Positions 48,359 to 57,249 of a stretch of DNA of 64,000 nt are shown in pieces. The DNA is from Bradyrhizobiaceae bacterium (GTDB lineage: Bacteria; Pseudomonadota; Alphaproteobacteria; Rhizobiales; Xanthobacteraceae). How positions within the stretch are numbered: the first letter of the stretch is position 1; every line of letters begins with the position of its first letter. The stretch is taken from assembly GCA_947481685.1 (NCBI GenBank), contig CANKHA010000008.1, positions 1-64,000 of the forward strand, read 5' to 3'. The notes under the pieces are model-generated. The model searched no databases. It saw only the letters and a program-made list of their open reading frames with translations, and was not told the DNA's origin. The translations under genes were made by a program, and so were the position numbers.

Positions 48359-49898
48359 AAACTGTCGCATTTTGATCCTGGACGACCTGCTCCGCGCTCC
48401 AGTCCTTGCCGAGCCCCGCCGTGGTCGGGAAGACGAGGGATTTGATGACCACCGCGACGGCGCCGGAGCTTTCCATCATCCCGCCGATATCAATGAAGTC
48501 GAAATCCTTGAGTTCGAGACCGTCGATGGACACCACGGCGCTGGGAACCTTCATCTCCTCGCGGAGGTGAATGCCGAGAAGTCCGCCGACATCGCCGTCG
48601 CCGGCGAGGACGATGGGGTGGCCGCGGTCCAGAACCGGCTTCAGTCCTTCGACTGCGCCACGGCAGAAGGCGTCGAGGCGCTGGAAGGTGGCCGAACCTT
48701 TCCAGGGGACGAAGATCGCGACCGGGCTGTCGCCTTTGGCGAGGTCGAGCTGCTTGAGGGCGGTGGAGACGGCAGCCGCTACCGCTTTGGTATCGATCGT
48801 TTCTTCGAGCGGAAGATTGGGCGCGATCACCGGAATGTTGCGGAGTGGGACTGTTTCCAACGGCGCGATGAAGATCGTGCTGCCGCTGACCTGCGTAGTG
48901 TATTGCGAAGCGCCGACGACGGTGGCGCGAATGCCCTGGTCCGGCGTCTCAATGCGGGAGCACCAAGGCTCGACGCGCTTGCGAATCTCTTCGGCCAGCA
49001 TCGGACCAAGATCGCCGAATGACTTCTTCTCGCGCCCGTAGATGAATTCGGAAACGCCGCCGGAGAAAGTGACCTCATCGACCTTGCCGCGATAGGCGAG
49101 GGGATCGAGGCGCAGCAGATTGCCGCCTTCCGACGGAGAGCCGCCCTTCATCGCATCGAATAGCCGGTCGGCCATCAGCACGACGACCTTGCGCGCTGTT
49201 TCCGGCGGAAAAGCATCGCCAAGTTTCAGGTTCAGACCGAGGGCGGCGCCAAAACGGCGTCCGGCTTCCTCGATGCGGTTGATCTTGCCGTTGGCGTCGA
49301 CGCAGATGAGGCGTGCTCCGACGTCGATGGCGGTCAGCGCAATCACCTTGCCGTCGGCGCAGACGGAAATCTTCGATGTGCCGCCGCCGATGTCGACATT
49401 CATCACGGTGGAATTGTCGCGAACGGAACGCGCGGCCGCGCCCGAGCCAAAGGCCGCCATCACGGTTTCGAGGTTGTCACCGGCGCTGACCGCAACGAGC
49501 TTGCCGGCTTGCGCTGCGAACAACTCGCCGATCTTGCGCGCATTGCGCCGGCGCACGGCGACGCCCGTGAGGATCAGGGCGCCGGTGTCGATCTCGGCCG
49601 GATCGACATTGGCGTCCTTGTACTGCTGGTTGATGAAAGCGCCGAGCTTCTCAGCGTCTATCTCTTCCTTGTCGTTGTAGGGCGTGAGCAGGATGTCGGA
49701 CTGATAGAAAGTCTCGCGCTGGGTGACGACGTAGCGGCTATCCATCCGCTCCAGCACGATGCGCGAGAACACGAGATGTGAGGTCGATGACCCGATATCG
49801 ACGCCGACGCTGAGAATGATGATTTCATCCTCGCCTTCGAGCGTGCGTCCGACGTTGGAGAAGTAAACGCGTCCGGTTGCGGTGTCTTCGTATGGCAT
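48354..49898 (-). CDS. EutA-like ethanolamine ammonia-lyase reactivating factor
   Basis: A 514-residue protein of the EutA family, actin/Hsp70-like ATPases that free B12-dependent ethanolamine ammonia-lyase from damaged cobalamin. The two phosphate-binding loops are SVGVDIGSSTSHLVFSRI near residue 30 and MNVDIGGGTSKISV near residue 165; the sequence DAMKGG and EFIYGREKKSFGDLGPMLAEEI also match the family. No eutB, eutC or other eut gene is in the window, so the partner enzyme is unknown. It lies 110 bases downstream of the double-cupin gene on the same strand, so they are probably one operon. Function here is inferred from family only. Confidence 0.85.
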   Translation of the reverse strand: MPYEDTATGRVYFSNVGRTLEGEDEIIILSVGVDIGSSTSHLVFSRIVLERMDSRYVVTQRETFYQSDILLTPYNDKEEIDAEKLGAFINQQYKDANVDPAEIDTGALILTGVAVRRRNARKIGELFAAQAGKLVAVSAGDNLETVMAAFGSGAAARSVRDNSTVMNVDIGGGTSKISVCADGKVIALTAIDVGARLICVDANGKINRIEEAGRRFGAALGLNLKLGDAFPPETARKVVVLMADRLFDAMKGGSPSEGGNLLRLDPLAYRGKVDEVTFSGGVSEFIYGREKKSFGDLGPMLAEEIRKRVEPWCSRIETPDQGIRATVVGASQYTTQVSGSTIFIAPLETVPLRNIPVIAPNLPLEETIDTKAVAAAVSTALKQLDLAKGDSPVAIFVPWKGSATFQRLDAFCRGAVEGLKPVLDRGHPIVLAGDGDVGGLLGIHLREEMKVPSAVVSIDGLELKDFDFIDIGGMMESSGAVAVVIKSLVFPTTAGLGKDWSAEQVVQDQNATVS

Positions 49899-50008
49899 CC
49901 CGATATCTTTTCAATGTTATGCCCGGCAGCGCGGCAGTCTAGCTTGCGCAGACTGCGTAAACTTGCCTGCGCATGCCGGGCATGTGTTTTAGCGATTTGC
50001 GGAGCGGA

Positions 50009-51226
50009 TTATTCCGTCGGCAGCGGGCCTTTGTAGTTCTTGTCGTAATATTCCGCGCGCATGCGGTTCTCGACACCCGCGGCCTTGAGCCGTTCCTCGT
50101 ATTCCTTGCGGAGATGGGGATCTTCCATCCAGTACGGGATGGCTGTGCCGCCTTCCGGAATATCGCGGCCGGTATAGTCGGTATGCTTCTCGCCGGGCGG
50201 GCCGGGGTCACGGCCGGGATTGAACGGACCGAACCATGCGGTGAGGCGCAGCGGAGCCTGTGATGCCGCGAAGTGCTGGTGATACCAGCGTGCGCCGCCG
50301 GGAGCCGCGGTGACCATGCCGCTGTACTCGTAGTCGACGCGACGTACCTCGTCGCCTTTGCCGTCCTGCCACGGCGTGACGCCGTTCTTTTCCGGCCACG
50401 TGTATGTGTAGCCCTTGCCGGTGAGGCAGATCAGCACCGCCGCCGAGGTGTGCGCATGCGCCTTGGAGTAGCGGCCCATCTCGTGCTGACCGATCCAGTA
50501 ATAGAACTGGTTGTTGGTCATGAACGGCTCGACGCGGCGCCAGCCCGGAGAGCGACGGTTGTCCAGCGGCAGGTCGCAGTTGATCACGTCTGGGATGAAG
50601 TTGGTGCGGCGCATGGCAAGGCCACGCACTGGATCCGGCTCGACGTCATCCTTGTATTTATAGAAGTCGTCCGCGCTGCTGAAGCGGTCGGTGAACTTGA
50701 AGGGGTTGTTGAACACGGCATCGACGTTGTTGATCATGTTCAGCACGTTCGGCGCCGTGGTGCCGGCCATCAGCAGGGCAGGCTGCGACGACGCGTTGAC
50801 GATGCGGTGCATCGTGTTCATCGGGATCGAAAACATCGAGCCCTTTTGCCATTCGAAGGTGTGGCGCTTGGTGTCGCCCTCCATCCAGACCTCGGTGGAG
50901 CCGCGGCCTTCCACGACGAGGAAGACTTCCTCGTACATGTGCTTCTCGGGATTCAGCGCGCCGGCACCCGGCACTTCGACGACGTAGCAACCCCACTTGG
51001 TCTCGGTGCCGTAGAGCTGCACATACGTGCCGCGGCCGCCCGTGCGCTTCCACGGTTCGAGCGGAAGGTCATGTGCACGCTTGAAACCCATGCCGCGGAA
51101 GCAGGGAATGCCTTCCGAGTCCATGAACTCGTCATAGGGCGTCTTCTGCTTCTTGAAATCTCCGAAGCCGGCTTTCTTGCCGCCGGCCGGTTCGTGCCAA
51201 TGGGATTTGCTGGTGACTTCATGCAT
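50009..51226 (-). CDS. double-cupin protein paired with the EutA-like gene
   Basis: A 405-residue protein with two cupin domains. Domain 1 (about residues 65-165): PGAGALNPEKHMYEEVFLVVEGRGSTEVW, with His and Glu ligands in HMYEEV, and SIPMNTMHRIVN. Domain 2 (about 235-345): GRYSKAHAHTSAAVLICLTGKGYTYTW and, later, ARWYHQHFAAS, with His pairs fit to bind a metal. The residue spacing recalls gentisate-type ring-cleaving dioxygenases, but such relatives are also annotated as ethanolamine ammonia-lyase-associated proteins because they sit by eutA. The substrate cannot be assigned. It is divergent from pobA across 227 bases. Confidence 0.8.
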   Translation of the reverse strand: MHEVTSKSHWHEPAGGKKAGFGDFKKQKTPYDEFMDSEGIPCFRGMGFKRAHDLPLEPWKRTGGRGTYVQLYGTETKWGCYVVEVPGAGALNPEKHMYEEVFLVVEGRGSTEVWMEGDTKRHTFEWQKGSMFSIPMNTMHRIVNASSQPALLMAGTTAPNVLNMINNVDAVFNNPFKFTDRFSSADDFYKYKDDVEPDPVRGLAMRRTNFIPDVINCDLPLDNRRSPGWRRVEPFMTNNQFYYWIGQHEMGRYSKAHAHTSAAVLICLTGKGYTYTWPEKNGVTPWQDGKGDEVRRVDYEYSGMVTAAPGGARWYHQHFAASQAPLRLTAWFGPFNPGRDPGPPGEKHTDYTGRDIPEGGTAIPYWMEDPHLRKEYEERLKAAGVENRMRAEYYDKNYKGPLPTE

Positions 51227-51453
51227 CGCGAACGCATCCTCTTCGGATAGGGGATTGGCCGGAACAGCCTGATTTTACACCCCTAGTCGCGTGAAAGCGG
51301 CGGTCAGTCAAGCGCTTCGGGCGCATAGGCCGCAGCCAAGCCATGACCGGTACGAAAGGCGTGAAGGAGACGGCAACTTTCACGATGTTTCCGACCTTCG
51401 TCCCATTTCCCTCCGCCAAGCGGTGGTTATGAATACTGTTTTCGGGAGGTGCG

Positions 51454-52620
51454 ATGCGTACCCAGATCGGCATCGTAGGCGCCGGCCCCGCCGGGTTGAT
51501 GCTCTCGCATTTGCTGCACCGCAGCGGAATTCACTCTATCATGTTGGAAGGCAGAAGCCGCGCCTATGTGGAGCAGCGCGTACGCGCCGGCGTGCTCGAA
51601 CACTGGGCAGCCAACCTGCTGATCGAAATGGGCACGGGTGAGCGTCTTGAGCGCGAAGCCATGCAGCACGACGGCATCTTTCTCTGCTTCAACGGCGCGC
51701 TGCATCATCTCAATTTTCGCGATCTGGTGGGAAAGGGCATCGCGATCTATGGCCAGCAGGAGATCGTCAAGGACCTGATCGCGCGGCGGCTCGCCGATGG
51801 CGCCGAGATTTACTTCGAGGTCAGCGACGTTCGCTTGCACGGGTTCGATGGAGAAACGCCACGCATTTCCTTTCGCCACGAAGGTGGAGAGAAGGAAATT
51901 GCCTGCGACTTTATCGGCGGTTGCGATGGCTTTCATGGCGTCAGCCGTCCGAGCATTCCCGCCGAAACGCTCACCACCTACGAACGAGACTATCCTTTCG
52001 CATGGCTTGGTATCCTGGCAGAAGCGCCGCCGCCGGAACGCGAATTGATCTACGCCTTTCATGCGCGCGGCTTCGCGCTGTGCAGTATGCGCTCGCCCAG
52101 CCTCTCGCGGCTCTATCTGCAATGCCGGCCCGATGAAAATCTGGATGAATGGCCGGACGACCGGATTTGGGCCGAGCTCAGCATGCGGCTCGATGGAACG
52201 CGCGCGCTGACAGAGGGAAAAATTCTCCAGAAGGGCATCACGCCGATGCGCAGCTTCGTGGCGGAGCCGATGCGGCATGGGCGCCTGTTTCTGGCGGGCG
52301 ACGCCGCGCATATCGTGCCGCCGACAGGCGCCAAAGGCATGAACCTGGCATTTGCGGATGTGCTGGTTCTTTCCCGTGCGTTTGATCGATTTTACACATC
52401 CGGGCGAGGCGATCTGCTCGACGCGTATTCCGCAACCTGCCTGCGCCGGGTGTGGAAAGCGCAGCGCTTTTCTCTCTGGATGACGCAGCTTCTGCATCGT
52501 TTCACCTTCGAGGATGACTTCGATTACCGGAGGCAGCTTGCAGAACTCGACTATGTTGCCGGTTCACATGCAGCGGCGACAGCGCTGGCGGAAAATTATG
52601 TCGGCCTTCCGATTGAGTAG
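51454..52620 (+). CDS. pobA: 4-hydroxybenzoate 3-monooxygenase
   Basis: A 388-residue FAD-dependent enzyme that hydroxylates 4-hydroxybenzoate to protocatechuate with NADPH. Landmarks: IGIVGAGPAGLMLSHLL (FAD), RVRAGVLEHWAANLL, CDFIGGCDGFHGVSRPSI (NAD(P)H/FAD), the substrate loop with CSMRSPSLSRLYLQC holding the conserved Ser and Arg, and LFLAGDAAHIVPPTGAKGMNLAFADV. Start ATG at 51454 has a GGGAGGT site. The ring-cleavage genes (pca) and a PobR regulator are not in the window. An MFS gene follows. Confidence 0.95.
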   Translation: MRTQIGIVGAGPAGLMLSHLLHRSGIHSIMLEGRSRAYVEQRVRAGVLEHWAANLLIEMGTGERLEREAMQHDGIFLCFNGALHHLNFRDLVGKGIAIYGQQEIVKDLIARRLADGAEIYFEVSDVRLHGFDGETPRISFRHEGGEKEIACDFIGGCDGFHGVSRPSIPAETLTTYERDYPFAWLGILAEAPPPERELIYAFHARGFALCSMRSPSLSRLYLQCRPDENLDEWPDDRIWAELSMRLDGTRALTEGKILQKGITPMRSFVAEPMRHGRLFLAGDAAHIVPPTGAKGMNLAFADVLVLSRAFDRFYTSGRGDLLDAYSATCLRRVWKAQRFSLWMTQLLHRFTFEDDFDYRRQLAELDYVAGSHAAATALAENYVGLPIE

Positions 52621-52668
52621 GGTGATGCCCTCTGTTCGCGCGCCGCGATCTGCACTATCAGACCATGC

Positions 52669-53874
52669 ATGGATGCCCGGCAGAGCACCGAACATGCGTG
52701 GCCCGATTACCGGGCGCCGCTCGCCATCACGTTTGCGACCAGCGTGGCTGCGAGCTCGGGCTCGTCGTTGCTCTATCCAGTGCTGCCCGTCATCGCCGGG
52801 GATCTGCATGTCGATCCGTCGGAGATTGGTTTGGCGATGGTGGCTTTCACCTCGCCCGCCGTGGTGCTGGCGCCGATATTCGGCGTGATCGGTGACCGGC
52901 ATGGCCGCAAATGGTTGCTGATCCTTGGCCTTCTGCTCTACGGCCTTGCGGGCAGTCTCTGTGGGTTGGCGCCGTCCTATGCCTGGTTGCTGGGTTTGCG
53001 TGTCCTGCAAGGGATCGGCTTCAGCGCGATCACAGGGCTGACCATCGTCCTCCTCAGCGAACTGATGCCTGAGGAACGCGAGATTCACGGGCAGGGCTGG
53101 AAAGTTGTGATTGATCGCATGGCCATGATCCTCGCGCCGATCGCGGGGGGATTTCTGGCAGCCTTCAGCTGGCGTTGGGCCTTTGCTCCGTTTCTTTTCT
53201 GTGTGCCACTGGCGCTGGCCGCCGTCCTGTGGATGCCGGAAACCAGCCGCCCGTCAGGCGATACCTTGCGGCAATACTTTGCTCAGACGTTTTTCGCGAT
53301 GCGCGAGCCGCGGCTGCGAACCGCCTTCATTACCAGCTTCACCCGCTTCTTTCTCGACTACGGCCTTTTCACCTACTTCTCGTTGTTTCTTGCGTTACGC
53401 TATGGCGCCGACGCAGCAACCGCAGGCTGGCTGGTCGCGATTTCCTCGGTGGGATCGATCGTGACAGCCATTAGCGTCGGCCACATTCACACGCGGATGC
53501 CGACGGAGCGTTTTCTGATCGTGGCTTTTGCTGCGAGCGGCATTGCGACGTTCATCCTGCCGCTGCATCCGCCGATCTGGCTGGTCGGCGTGGCGGTTTT
53601 CATTTTTGGAATGGCCAATGGCCTGATTTCGCCGCTGCAGAAGAGTCTGCTGACGCGCAACACCAAGCCCGCATTGCGTGGCGGCGTCATCTCCGTCGAT
53701 CGTGTGGTTCAGCAGGTGTCGAAATCGCTCGCGCCCGCCATCATGGGCTTGTTGCTCTTGGTCGCCGAACTGGAAGCCGTGTTCTGGCTCCTCGTTGCTG
53801 TCAGCCTGATTGGGGTCGTGGTGATGGCGGCTGCGGACCGCCGCCGCAGCGCCGGATTGCCCGCGTCACATTGA
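52669..53874 (+). CDS. MFS transporter
   Basis: A 401-residue major facilitator with about 12 hydrophobic segments. The signature between helices 2 and 3 is GVIGDRHGRKWLLILGLL. It is of the drug:H+ antiporter-like 12-helix group (DHA1) rather than the aromatic-acid type, since no aromatic-acid DGxD motif is visible. It starts 48 bases after pobA; uptake or efflux of an aromatic compound is a positional guess. Confidence 0.88.
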   Translation: MDARQSTEHAWPDYRAPLAITFATSVAASSGSSLLYPVLPVIAGDLHVDPSEIGLAMVAFTSPAVVLAPIFGVIGDRHGRKWLLILGLLLYGLAGSLCGLAPSYAWLLGLRVLQGIGFSAITGLTIVLLSELMPEEREIHGQGWKVVIDRMAMILAPIAGGFLAAFSWRWAFAPFLFCVPLALAAVLWMPETSRPSGDTLRQYFAQTFFAMREPRLRTAFITSFTRFFLDYGLFTYFSLFLALRYGADAATAGWLVAISSVGSIVTAISVGHIHTRMPTERFLIVAFAASGIATFILPLHPPIWLVGVAVFIFGMANGLISPLQKSLLTRNTKPALRGGVISVDRVVQQVSKSLAPAIMGLLLLVAELEAVFWLLVAVSLIGVVVMAAADRRRSAGLPASH

Positions 53875-53899
53875 CACACTTTCCCCCTTAGGGTATTGA
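53871..53899 (+). promoter_or_regulatory. predicted promoter of the beta-propeller gene
   Basis: -35 TTGACA at 53871-53876, 17-base spacer, -10 TATTGA at 53894-53899. It overlaps the stop codon of the MFS gene and is followed by an AT-rich leader and a GGGAGGT site before the ATG at 53952. Confidence 0.55.
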
Positions 53900-53951
53900 T
53901 AAACCTATAAAAATCAACGCCAGCAAGGCGTGAACATCCTGGGAGGTTGGC

Positions 53952-54965
53952 ATGCAACGGCTTTTCGTCGGCGCAACCTGCGCCGCATTTCTTTTCATTT
54001 CTACATCTGCTCACGCACTCGACGGCTGGCACATCGAAAGCACCACTCCGGTGGAGGCCAAGACGCCGAGCTTTGACTACATCAATTTCGACGCGAGCAC
54101 GGGCAAGGTGTTCCTCGGCCATCGCAAGGATGGGCTCCAGGTTTGCGATCCTGCGACCGGCAAGGTGATCAAGGTCATCGAAAACACCAAGGAGCACAGC
54201 CCCAACGGCGCTATTTTCATTCCGGAGTTCGACCTCGGTCTTTCCAACAATCAGGATGGCACCATTACGCCGTTCAAGCTTTCGACGTTCGAGGCGCGTG
54301 AACCGTTTAGCATCGGGCAGGCGATCGATACCAGCCACTACGACCCGAGCAGCAAACGCGTTGTGGTGAATACCGAAGCCGGCAAGGAAGGAACCGATCT
54401 GGTGGTGATTGACGTGCCGTCGCTCAAGGTCGCGGGCACCATTTCGGTGCCGACGAAGCGGGCAGAGCACGCGGAAGCCGACGGCAAAGGCAATTTCTAT
54501 CTGGTCTCACGCGATCCGGCCAAGGTCTATAGGCTCAGCACCCGCGACATGAAAATTACCGGGGAGTGGCCGACCACGGGTTGCGCGCAGACCACGGGTC
54601 TTGCCGTCGATGCCGCGAATAACCGCATTTTCCTCGGCTGCCGCACCAGCGGCGACGTGAAGGCGGTTCTTGCCGTCATGAATGCGGAGACTGGCGCGAT
54701 CATCTACACAAGCCCGATCGGCAACGGCAACGATGGCGTGGTCTATGATGCGCAGTCAAAACGCATCTTCGCGTCCAACAGCAGCGCGCCCAACATCAAT
54801 GTCTTCGAGCAGGTCGATGCCAACACTTACAAGCCGCTTGACGCGATCGACACGCGTCCGCCTGTGAAGGTGCTGACCTTCGACCCGAAGAAACAAAAAC
54901 TGTATTCCATGGGGATGGAAGTCGCGAACCCTGCCACCTTCGCGGTGATCACGCTTTCCAAATGA
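53952..54965 (+). CDS. exported YncE-like beta-propeller protein
   Basis: A 337-residue protein with a signal peptide (RLFVGATCAAFLFISTSAHA). The rest consists of repeated beta-sheet blades with motifs such as NFDASTGKVFLGH, VVVNTEAGKEGTDLVVID and LAVDAANNRIFLGCRTSGD, the pattern of YncE/seven-bladed propellers. Two cysteines in GCAQ and GCRT could pair. The binding target is unknown; it is likely periplasmic. It has its own promoter and is followed by a strong terminator. Confidence 0.85.
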   Translation: MQRLFVGATCAAFLFISTSAHALDGWHIESTTPVEAKTPSFDYINFDASTGKVFLGHRKDGLQVCDPATGKVIKVIENTKEHSPNGAIFIPEFDLGLSNNQDGTITPFKLSTFEAREPFSIGQAIDTSHYDPSSKRVVVNTEAGKEGTDLVVIDVPSLKVAGTISVPTKRAEHAEADGKGNFYLVSRDPAKVYRLSTRDMKITGEWPTTGCAQTTGLAVDAANNRIFLGCRTSGDVKAVLAVMNAETGAIIYTSPIGNGNDGVVYDAQSKRIFASNSSAPNINVFEQVDANTYKPLDAIDTRPPVKVLTFDPKKQKLYSMGMEVANPATFAVITLSK

Positions 54966-54974
54966 AGACTGAAT

Positions 54975-54997
54975 CCCGCCCGCGCAATGCGGGCGGG
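54975..54997. terminator. terminator between convergent genes
   Basis: A GC-rich inverted repeat: CCCGCCCGC, loop GCAAT, GCGGGCGGG. It lies between the beta-propeller gene and parE, which converge. There is no long T-run, but it can serve both strands. Confidence 0.7.
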
Positions 54998-55005
54998 CTC
55001 ATCGG

Positions 55006-57057
55006 CTAAACATCCAGCAAGTCTTCCCGCGCGAATTCGGCTTTTTCCTGAATGAAGGCGAAGCGGCTCTCCGCTTTGTTACCCATCAGGCGTTCGACGG
55101 CATCCGCTGTGCCTTCACGGTCCTCGGCCAGCAACATTACGCGCAGCAGCGTGCGCTTGCGCCGATCCATGGTGGTTTCTTTCAGTTGGCTCGCCATCAT
55201 CTCGCCCAGACCCTTGAAGCGGCCGATGTCGACCTTGGCATTGGCGTGGAATTCGCTCTTCAGCAGCTCGGCCTTGTGCGCGTCGTTGCGGGCATAGAGG
55301 GTCTTGGCGCCGTGGGTGAGGCGATAGAGCGGCGGCACCGCGAGATAGAGTTTGCCAGCGTCAATCAGCTTCGGCATTTCGCGATAAAAGAACGTGATGA
55401 GCAGTGACGCGATATGCGCGCCATCGACGTCGGCGTCGGTCATCACAATCACTTTTTCGTAGCGCAGGTCCTCGTCGCGATAATGCACGCCGGTGCCGCA
55501 GCCGAGCGCCTGCACCAGATCGGCGAGCTGTTGGTTCTGCATCAGCTTGTCTTTGGTGGCGGATGCAACGTTGAGGATTTTTCCGCGCAGCGGCATCACC
55601 GCTTGTGACGCGCGGTCGCGCGCCTGCTTGGCGGAACCGCCGGCGCTGTCACCCTCGACGATGAATATCTCCGAGCCTTCGGAGCCGGTGTTGCTGCAAT
55701 CGGCCAGTTTACCGGGAAGCCGCAGCTTCCGCACGGCGGTCTTGCGGGAGATTTCCTTTTCCTGCCGGCGCCGCAGCCGCTCATCGGCGCGCTCGATGAC
55801 AAAATCGAGCAGCTTGCTGGCTTGATTGGGATTTCCGGCAAGCCAATGATCGAACGGATCGCGGATGCCTTGCTCGACAAGGCGGGAGGCTTCAGCGGTG
55901 GCGAGACGGTCCTTGGTCTGGCCCTGAAATTCCGGCTCGCGGATGAACACCGATAGCATTGCGGCGGCGCCAGTCATCACGTCTTCGCTGGTGACGGAAG
56001 CGGCGCGCTTGCCCTGGCCGGTGCGCTCGGCGTGGTCCTTCAGCCCCTTGGTCAGGATGCTGCGAAAACCGGATTCGTGCGTGCCTCCGTCGCCGGTAGG
56101 GATGGTGTTGCAATAAGAAGAAACGAAGCCATCCGCGTCGGCGGTCCATGCGACGGCCCATTCGACCGCGCCATGGCTGCCGGTCCGGCCGGACTTGCCC
56201 TTGAAGATGTCCGGATGAACCAGCGTGTCGTTGTGGATGGCGCCGGCGAGAAAATCTTTCAGGCCGTCCGGGAAGTGGAAAGTCTCCTGCGCCGGTACGT
56301 CGTCAAGGCCACGCAGCATTTCCTCCGCGCAGTTCCAGCGGATTTCGACGCCGCCGAACAGGTAGGCCTTGGAACGCGCCATCTTGAAGAGGCGTTGCGG
56401 CTTGAACGCTGCTTTCGCTCCGAAGATTTGCGGGTCGGGACGGAAGCGCACGCGCGTGCCGCGCTTGTTCGCCACACGCCCGAGCTTCTCCAGCTTGCCC
56501 TTCGGCGCGCCACGCACGAACGTCATCTTGTAATGTTGCTGCTCACGCCAGACTTCAACTTCCATCAATTCCGACAGCGCATTGGTGACGGAGACGCCGA
56601 CGCCGTGCAGGCCGCCCGAAGTCTCGTAGACCTTGGAGTCGAATTTGCCGCCCGCATGCAGCGTCGTCATGATGACTTCGAGCGCTGACTTGTTCTTGAA
56701 TTTAGGATGCAGATCGACCGGCATGCCGCGCCCGTTGTCGGTGATGGCGATAAATCCATCCGCTTCGAGGTGGACATCGATGAAGGTCGCGTGGCCGGCC
56801 AGCGCCTCGTCCATGGAATTGTCGATCACCTCGGCGAACAGGTGATGCAACGCCTTTTCGTCGGTGCCGCCGATATACATGCCGGGGCGGCGGCGGACCG
56901 GCTCAAGGCCTTCCAGCACCTCGATGTCACGCGCGGTATAGCCGGACTCGGCGCTGCGTCCGGCGGGCTTCGTGGACGAGGCGCGGGCGGCCTTGCGCGC
57001 GGGCGCTGAATCGAAAAGATCGGCGGTTTTGCTTTTGGTTTTTGTCGCTTTGGCCAT
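55006..57057 (-). CDS. parE: DNA topoisomerase IV subunit B
   Basis: A 683-residue type II topoisomerase ATPase subunit that works with ParC to decatenate chromosomes. Landmarks: GLEPVRRRPGMYIGGTDE, VIDNSMDEALAGHA, DNGRGMPVDLHPKF, TTLHAGGKFDSKVYETSGGLHGVGVSVTNALSE, TOPRIM motif IVEGDSAGGSAKQARDR and MTDADVDGAHI. Residues 1-42 form a Lys/Ala-rich extension. I chose the ATG at 57057; an ATG at 57093 would add 12 residues. No ParC in the window. Confidence 0.96.
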   Translation of the reverse strand: MAKATKTKSKTADLFDSAPARKAARASSTKPAGRSAESGYTARDIEVLEGLEPVRRRPGMYIGGTDEKALHHLFAEVIDNSMDEALAGHATFIDVHLEADGFIAITDNGRGMPVDLHPKFKNKSALEVIMTTLHAGGKFDSKVYETSGGLHGVGVSVTNALSELMEVEVWREQQHYKMTFVRGAPKGKLEKLGRVANKRGTRVRFRPDPQIFGAKAAFKPQRLFKMARSKAYLFGGVEIRWNCAEEMLRGLDDVPAQETFHFPDGLKDFLAGAIHNDTLVHPDIFKGKSGRTGSHGAVEWAVAWTADADGFVSSYCNTIPTGDGGTHESGFRSILTKGLKDHAERTGQGKRAASVTSEDVMTGAAAMLSVFIREPEFQGQTKDRLATAEASRLVEQGIRDPFDHWLAGNPNQASKLLDFVIERADERLRRRQEKEISRKTAVRKLRLPGKLADCSNTGSEGSEIFIVEGDSAGGSAKQARDRASQAVMPLRGKILNVASATKDKLMQNQQLADLVQALGCGTGVHYRDEDLRYEKVIVMTDADVDGAHIASLLITFFYREMPKLIDAGKLYLAVPPLYRLTHGAKTLYARNDAHKAELLKSEFHANAKVDIGRFKGLGEMMASQLKETTMDRRKRTLLRVMLLAEDREGTADAVERLMGNKAESRFAFIQEKAEFAREDLLDV

Positions 57058-57249
57058 GGCTTTTATCGATGCATTGAAGTGGGAACGAATCAATCACCGA
57101 CTATGCCACGATCCCAAAAAGATCGGGATCGCGCCGGCGTTAACGTCTTCAGGGACGCGAAAATAGTGGCAATTTTCTGCAACCAACCCGCCGTTTAATC
57201 GTTATCAGGCGTCGTATTGCGCCCACTGCCTGGGCGGGGGAGATGGCGT

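Noticed and set aside
51219-51473. Small reverse frame in the cupin/pobA gap
   Set aside because: No ribosome-binding site or family feature; overlaps both promoters.
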